From an uncultured Clostridia bacterium (lineage in GTDB: Bacteria > Bacillota_A > Clostridia > Christensenellales > Aristaeellaceae): a stretch of 20,320 nt of DNA. How positions within the stretch are numbered: position 1 is the first letter of the stretch; each line of letters begins with the position of its first letter. Under the pieces are notes generated by a model that was not told the origin of the DNA, did no database searches, and was given only the letters and a program-made list of their open reading frames with translations. Location: the NCBI GenBank assembly GCA_946613955.1, contig CAMOGC010000009.1, forward strand, positions 1 through 20,320, written 5' to 3'. The translations under genes were made by a program, and so were the position numbers. Shown here piece after piece: positions 15,843 through 20,320 of the stretch.

Positions 15843-16442
15843 ATGAACGGGAGAAAGAGAGGCATCCGCATCTCCTTTAACGCGCCGGCGGTGATCGTGT
15901 TTACGCTGATCTGCGTCATCGCGCAGCTGCTGAATCTTCTGACCCACGGAGCGAGCAACCGGGTCGTCTTCAGCGTATACCGTTCCTCTTTTCTGGATCC
16001 CCTGACCTATGTCCGCGCCTTCGGCCACGTCTTTGGCCACGCGGACTGGAACCATCTGGTGGGCAACCTGATGTATATCCTGATCCTGGGGCCGATGCTG
16101 GAGGAAAAATACGGCACCTCCAACGTCATTTTCGTCATGGCGGCCACCGCCCTGGTCACCGGGGTCATCAACCAGCTCTTTTTCCCCGCCACGCGCCTGC
16201 TGGGTGCCAGCGGCATCGTCTTTGCCTTTATCCTCCTGTCCTCCATTACCGTCCGGGAGGATCATACCATTCCCCTGACCTTCATCCTCGTGGCCGTCCT
16301 CTATATCGGCCAGCAGGTCTATGACGGACTCTTCACCGCCGACCGGATCTCCCAGTCCACCCATATCGTCGGCGGTCTCGTCGGATCCGTCCTGGGCTTT
16401 GTGATGAACCGATACCAAATGAATCGTTATCCGAGGCGTTAA
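15843..16442 (+). CDS. Rhomboid-family intramembrane serine protease
   Basis: 199 residues with about six membrane helices (near 13-34, 72-88, 92-113, 119-135, 143-160, 172-188), the basic bacterial rhomboid core without extra domains. Catalytic elements are present: GHADWNHLVGN (65-75, with the HxxxN motif His71/Asn75), LLGASGIVFAF with nucleophile Ser123 (GASG), and STHIVGG with His174 as its partner. Such enzymes cleave membrane helices of substrate proteins within the bilayer. AAGGGGG lies ten bases before the ATG. It ends four bases before the yceG start, so it is co-transcribed with yceG and telA. The substrate is unknown. Its place inside a Ter stress cluster is the notable point. Confidence 0.9.
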   Translation: MNGRKRGIRISFNAPAVIVFTLICVIAQLLNLLTHGASNRVVFSVYRSSFLDPLTYVRAFGHVFGHADWNHLVGNLMYILILGPMLEEKYGTSNVIFVMAATALVTGVINQLFFPATRLLGASGIVFAFILLSSITVREDHTIPLTFILVAVLYIGQQVYDGLFTADRISQSTHIVGGLVGSVLGFVMNRYQMNRYPRR

Positions 16443-16446
16443 CATC

Positions 16447-18990
16447 ATGCTCCAGCGAATCGAGGCCCTTCATCCGGAGGACGTGTTCCTCCCCCTTTCG
16501 TCCCGGCCAAAGCCCGGGGTTTATTTCCTGCGCCTTTGCGAAGGCGGAGGCCCCGCGATGGATTATCTCTGGCGCTTTCACGAGGAAGCCAGGGCCCGGG
16601 GCGTCATCCTCGAGGATCGGATTCCCAACCCGGACGAGCGGCAGCTGAGCTATTACGCCGACATCCTGGGAAATGATTTCCAACCCACCGGCGCCTTTGT
16701 GCTGAGCGCCCTGAAAAAATGGATGCCCCGGATGAGCGGGCAGAATCAAAAAGAATTTACGGACGCGCTGATTTCCCGGTTTACCGAACTGAAAAAGGCC
16801 GGGAAATCCGACAGCATCCTGAAGAATATATACACCAAGATGATGTGCTGGCTCTACTATCGGTTTGACCGGATGGTGCCCTTCCTGGGGGACGCGAATC
16901 CCCCGAAGGTGCTGTACTTCGGCAGCGGCGTCACCGCCCACGAGCTCGTCTTTCTGCGCATCGTCTCCGCCATGGGAGCGGATCTGCTGATGGTCGAGCC
17001 TGCCGGAGACGAGGCTTATCTGAAGCAGGACCCGGGCTCCGCCTTTTCCCAGAAGCTGACCTTTCCCCAGGGAAGCCCCTTCCCCGCGGATTTCAGTTTA
17101 AAGCAGTTTCGGAAGGAGCGGGCGGCCGCGGCCGCCCGTCCCCAGGTTTCTCCCGGAAGCCGGCCCACGGCGCCCGTTTCCGGGTTTTCGGGGCGTGCCG
17201 GCGGCCCTGCGCCCGCCTTCCCCGCAAGGCCCTCGGCTCCCGCCCGTCCCGCGATTCCGTCCCCGACGACCCCGGCTTCCCCTTCCGGAAGGCCAGGCGT
17301 CCCCGTCCGGACGCCCCCTGCCGGGCGGCCCGCCGGTCCGATGCCCCAGCCGCCTGTTCGCCGGAATCCGGCCCCCGCGGCGCCCAGGCCCATCGATGTG
17401 GAGTCCCGCTTTACGCCCCCCGCCCGCTCCGCCTGCGCCAACGCGTGGATGGAGCGCCCGGAGCTGAACGAAGTGCTGAAACCTCCGGTCGTCCGGGGAG
17501 ACGATCATCATCTGTATTATACCGCCTTCCTCCGCCTGGCGGGGGTGCAGGACAAGCTGACCTATACCAACGAAATCTACCAGCTCTATCAGCAGCTGAC
17601 CGCCAACCGGCGAACCGTGGTCGTGGTGGACGGCCCCATCCCCAAGGCGGATCCGGAGGAGCTGCAGAAGATCCGCAGAAGAAACTACAAAACCCCCGAG
17701 GAGATGATCGTCGATCTGGCGGGCAATCTGCCCTCCTCCGCCCATGTGGAACTGCAGCGGGAGCTGCAGGCCGCCTTCGTCCGGACGATGAAGAAGGCCG
17801 CCGCGGAGGAAAGCAACCTGAATCGCCTGCTGGTCAAGGCGGTCATCCTCCTGTGCTGGATCCAGCGGTATCAGGCTCCCCTTTTCCGGGGCTGGAAGGA
17901 AACCGACGTGCCTGTCTTCTTTAAAATGGGCGGATGCGCGGACGACACCGAGGCGCTGTATCTGAGTCTGCTGGCCGACCTTCCGGTGGACGTGATCATC
18001 CTGGCCCCCAATCTGAATGAGGTCTGCCAGCTGAAGGATGAGCGGCTCCTGGAAATACAGGGCGCGGATTCCCTGCCCACCATGCCCTTTCCCAAACAGA
18101 AGGGCTCCGTGCAGATGCGGACGGTGGCCTCCCACGCGGAAGGCGACCTGGACTCCCTGCTCTTCTCCGGCTCCGGTCTCTACCGGAACCAGCAGTTCAG
18201 CCGGGCGGAGGCCATTACCCTCCAGACCACCTATGACGAAATCTTCCTTCTCTGGGAGCAGGAGCTGAAATATCGGCCGAATTTCAGCACCACCGATCAG
18301 CTGGTCTCCCTTCCCATTCTGTATGCCAAGGTTTCGGGCGTGGAAAACGGGAAGGTGCCCCCCTACTGGCAAAAAATCAAATCCCTCGCCGACAGCGGGG
18401 ACACGATTCTGTACAAGCAGTTTCCCATCGTTTCCTCCGGCGTCCCCAATCCCTTCCAGTCCCTGGCCGTCAAGGCGATCAAAAACGGGCGGCTGAAAAA
18501 GGACGTGATCCAGTCCAGCCGCAATTATCCCTTCGCCCTCCTGCGGGAGGAAATGCAGGAACATATGCTGGAAAAGATCCAGCTGATGCTGGATGAGCGG
18601 ATCATCAAGGGAACCTTCGTCAACGGAACGGAATATACCGTTCTGGCCACCGCGCTGAACCTGAACCGGGACGTGCTGCGGCTGATTCAGGGCTTTGACT
18701 TCACAAAGAAGAATCCCAAGCTGATCGTCATCAATACCCGGGATCAGGCGGCTTCCCTGGAGGACGCGATCCTGCTGACCTTCCTGAGCCTGATCGGATT
18801 CGACGTGGTCATTTTCGTGCCCACCGGCTATATGACCATCGAGCGCTTCCTCGCCGATCGTCTCCCCGTCGAGCATCAGATCGGGGAATATATCTACGAT
18901 CTGTCCGTTCCGGATTTTTCCCTCCTCCCCTCGGGAAAAGGCCACTCCTGGCTTAGCAATATCAATCAAATATGGAAGAGAGGTAACTGA
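16447..18990 (+). CDS. yceG: YceG-type Ter-system 'biosynthetic module' protein, with Pro-rich linker
   Basis: 847 residues; unrelated to E. coli YceG/MltG. It resembles the YceG_bac family found in B. subtilis yceCDEFGH and other Ter clusters, whose activity is unknown. I see three diverged copies of one unit, near 20-195, 350-535 and 612-810. Each ends with a hydrophobic strand, an approximately 15-residue turn/helix, and a second strand then Pro: PPKVLYFGSG...ADLLMVEPAGDE, DVPVFFKMGG...VDVIILAPNLNE, NPKLIVINTR...FDVVIFVPTGY. Residues about 224-328 are a low-complexity Pro/Ala/Arg linker. No signal peptide or clear membrane segment, so probably cytosolic. The B. subtilis protein is shorter (about 540 residues), roughly the part after the linker. 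A weak GAGG precedes the ATG, and it lies between the rhomboid gene and telA. Confidence 0.82.
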   Translation: MLQRIEALHPEDVFLPLSSRPKPGVYFLRLCEGGGPAMDYLWRFHEEARARGVILEDRIPNPDERQLSYYADILGNDFQPTGAFVLSALKKWMPRMSGQNQKEFTDALISRFTELKKAGKSDSILKNIYTKMMCWLYYRFDRMVPFLGDANPPKVLYFGSGVTAHELVFLRIVSAMGADLLMVEPAGDEAYLKQDPGSAFSQKLTFPQGSPFPADFSLKQFRKERAAAAARPQVSPGSRPTAPVSGFSGRAGGPAPAFPARPSAPARPAIPSPTTPASPSGRPGVPVRTPPAGRPAGPMPQPPVRRNPAPAAPRPIDVESRFTPPARSACANAWMERPELNEVLKPPVVRGDDHHLYYTAFLRLAGVQDKLTYTNEIYQLYQQLTANRRTVVVVDGPIPKADPEELQKIRRRNYKTPEEMIVDLAGNLPSSAHVELQRELQAAFVRTMKKAAAEESNLNRLLVKAVILLCWIQRYQAPLFRGWKETDVPVFFKMGGCADDTEALYLSLLADLPVDVIILAPNLNEVCQLKDERLLEIQGADSLPTMPFPKQKGSVQMRTVASHAEGDLDSLLFSGSGLYRNQQFSRAEAITLQTTYDEIFLLWEQELKYRPNFSTTDQLVSLPILYAKVSGVENGKVPPYWQKIKSLADSGDTILYKQFPIVSSGVPNPFQSLAVKAIKNGRLKKDVIQSSRNYPFALLREEMQEHMLEKIQLMLDERIIKGTFVNGTEYTVLATALNLNRDVLRLIQGFDFTKKNPKLIVINTRDQAASLEDAILLTFLSLIGFDVVIFVPTGYMTIERFLADRLPVEHQIGEYIYDLSVPDFSLLPSGKGHSWLSNINQIWKRGN

Positions 18991-18992
18991 AC

Positions 18993-20141
18993 ATGGCCAT
19001 GAATTTCAATCGTCCCGCGCCGTCTTCCGCTCCCGTGAAGGAACCCCCGGTTCAAACCACGGATATCGTCGAGGTCAAGCCCTATGATATCGTTTCCGAC
19101 CGGGAGGCGACGGCCAACGCCCTGGCTCATTCTCCCGAGGTGGAAGCCCTGACCGCCACCATCGACATCAACGATCTGGACACCATCGTTTCCTTCGGTT
19201 CCCAGTCGGTGGAGGAGATTTCCAAGGCTTCCGATATGGTGCTGCGCAGCATGACCATGTCCCAGATCGACGAAAGCAGCAAGCTGCTGGGCACCCTGAA
19301 CAAGATCATGGACCAGTTCGATATCAGCGAGATCCGTGACAACCCCAGCCTCTTCGGCAAGCTCTTCGGCAATGTCCGGAAGCAGCTGGACAAGATCCTC
19401 GCCAAATATCACACTATGGGGGACGAGGTGGACAAGATCTACGTCCAGCTGAAGCAGTATGAAAACGAGATCAAGCAGTCCAACCGCAAGCTGGAAACCA
19501 TGTTCCAGTCCAACGTCAATTACTATCACGATCTGGTGAAATACATCGTGGCCGGCGAGCAGGGCTGCCAGGAAATCGCCGATTATATGGCGCAGCTGGA
19601 GCAGGAGATGGCCGAAACCGGCGATACGTCCATCCAGTTCCAGCTGCAGTCCCTCCAGCAGGCCCAGATGATGCTGGAGCAGCGGACCCAGGACCTGCGG
19701 ACGGCGGAAAGCGTCGCCATGCAGTCCATCCCCATGCTGAAGACCATGCAGTTCAGCAACATGAACCTGGTTCGGAAGATCAATTCCGCCTTCATCATCA
19801 CCCTGCCCGTCTTCAAGCAGGCCCTGGCCCAGGCCATCATGCTCAAGCGCCAGAAGATTCAGGCGGACGCCATTTCCGCCCTGGACGAGCGCACCAACGA
19901 GATGCTCATCAAGAACGCCAAGAATACCGTCGAGCAGGCGAAGATCACCACCCGCCTGGCCTCCGGCAGCTCCATCAAGGCGGACACCCTGGAAACCACC
20001 TGGCGCACCATCGTCGACGGCATCGAGGAAACCCGCCGCATTCAGGAAAACGCCTCCCGCCAGCGGCAGGAGGACCAGGTCAAGCTGGAGCGGATCAAGA
20101 AGGAGTTCAACGAAAAGTACAACGTTCCCTCCAAACGGTAA
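18993..20141 (+). CDS. telA: TelA family toxic-anion resistance protein
   Basis: 382 residues, the usual size. It is almost entirely helical with long coiled-coil-like stretches (about 70-260 and 285-375), and has no membrane segment. The family signature is clear: QSVEEISKASDMVLR (71-85), NVRKQLDKILAKY (127-139), QSIPMLKTMQFSNMNLVRKI (244-263) and LPVFKQALAQAIMLKRQ (271-287). TelA proteins are linked to tellurite and other toxic-anion or cell-envelope stress resistance, and occur with TerD and YceG in Ter operons; the molecular mechanism is unknown. GAGAGG lies nine bases before the ATG, two bases after the yceG stop, so the genes are coupled. A second ATG two codons in is possible. No canonical terminator follows; a group II intron end lies 127 bases downstream. 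Confidence 0.94.
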   Translation: MAMNFNRPAPSSAPVKEPPVQTTDIVEVKPYDIVSDREATANALAHSPEVEALTATIDINDLDTIVSFGSQSVEEISKASDMVLRSMTMSQIDESSKLLGTLNKIMDQFDISEIRDNPSLFGKLFGNVRKQLDKILAKYHTMGDEVDKIYVQLKQYENEIKQSNRKLETMFQSNVNYYHDLVKYIVAGEQGCQEIADYMAQLEQEMAETGDTSIQFQLQSLQQAQMMLEQRTQDLRTAESVAMQSIPMLKTMQFSNMNLVRKINSAFIITLPVFKQALAQAIMLKRQKIQADAISALDERTNEMLIKNAKNTVEQAKITTRLASGSSIKADTLETTWRTIVDGIEETRRIQENASRQRQEDQVKLERIKKEFNEKYNVPSKR

Positions 20142-20177
20142 GCGAGGTTCCCCAGGCAGCGCGCGGCATCCTCTCCC

Positions 20178-20237
20178 CGCGGCAAACCAAGCGCCTTCCG
20201 GCGAAAGGGGCAGGGAATCACAGGGCCATTTGCCGCG
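20178..20237. repeat. Inverted repeat in the telA downstream gap
   Basis: Perfect 9-bp arms CGCGGCAAA (20178-20186) and TTTGCCGCG (20229-20237) enclose 42 bases. An overlapping partial copy of the arm occurs at 20161-20168. It lacks a T-run on the + strand, so it is not a standard terminator for telA. It may be a remnant hairpin in the 3' exon of the group II intron. Confidence 0.35.
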
Positions 20238-20267
20238 CTCCTCAAAAAGCCTGCTTACCCCGTTGTT

Positions 20268-20320
20268 ATCGAGTAGGAGGGGGTGATTAACCCCCGTCCT
20301 CTCACCGCACCGTGCGTACC
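20268..20320 (-). mobile_element. Group II intron, 3' end (domain VI and part of domain V; rest outside window)
   Basis: On the minus strand, GGTACGCACGGTGCGGTGAG (20320-20301) matches the 3' half of a bacterial group II intron domain V plus the joining segment. It is followed by a domain VI hairpin (GGGGG/CCCCC with loop TTAATCA, 20303-20271). An unpaired A at 20274 lies seven bases from the inferred 3' end ...GAT at 20268, which is the expected branch-point distance, and the end fits the usual AY. The reverse transcriptase gene and domains I-IV would lie beyond 20320. The assignment is from recalled intron sequence. Confidence 0.75.

Noticed and set aside
1..20320. CRISPR arrays, tRNA or rRNA genes
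   Set aside because: No regularly spaced direct repeats, cloverleaf-like sequence or rRNA signature was seen on either strand.

Overview
The window looks like a chromosomal segment of a GC-rich anaerobic member of the Bacillota, probably class Clostridia. The evidence is strong AAGGAGG-type ribosome binding sites, an S-box (SAM-I) riboswitch in front of metK, a B. subtilis-like mrfA-mrfB pair, and an NfnAB electron-bifurcating transhydrogenase, which is typical of strict anaerobes. No genus can be assigned from sequence alone.

Layout. (1) 1-395: the 3' end of serS on the + strand, ending at a strong bidirectional terminator. (2) 461-5814: a tightly packed minus-strand operon, mrfA helicase > mrfB exonuclease > TPR protein > lepB signal peptidase I. 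It is read from a near-consensus sigma-A promoter whose -35 box sits inside a perfect inverted repeat. (3) 6205-8481: nfnA-nfnB on the + strand, with a leader whose last 33 nt fold into a hairpin that buries the nfnA Shine-Dalgarno sequence, followed by a textbook bidirectional terminator. (4) 8646-10080: metK on the minus strand with its promoter, SAM-I aptamer and terminator. (5) 10175-20141: a ten-kilobase + strand stress cluster: PMCA-type Ca2+ P-type ATPase, four TerD-superfamily genes (one of them TerA-like and divergent), a rhomboid protease, a YceG-type 'biosynthetic module' protein and TelA. (6) 20268-20320: the 3' end of a group II intron on the minus strand, running out of the window.

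The stress cluster is the accessory-like and most interesting part. TerD, YceG and TelA are the recognised core of the Ter chemical/metal stress systems (compare B. subtilis yceCDEFGH). Here TerC is absent from the visible cluster, a Ca2+ pump stands first, and a rhomboid intramembrane protease with an intact Ser/His dyad is embedded between the TerD genes and YceG. The YceG protein appears to be three diverged copies of one alpha/beta unit, with a long Pro-rich linker between copies 1 and 2. A plausible but untested reading is a membrane-centred Ca2+/metal stress response: the pump moves Ca2+, TerD proteins bind it, YceG/TelA act on the cytosolic side, and the rhomboid cleaves a membrane partner. 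A 289-nt hairpin-rich gap before the rhomboid gene and a perfect 10-bp inverted repeat over the pump promoter are candidate control points.
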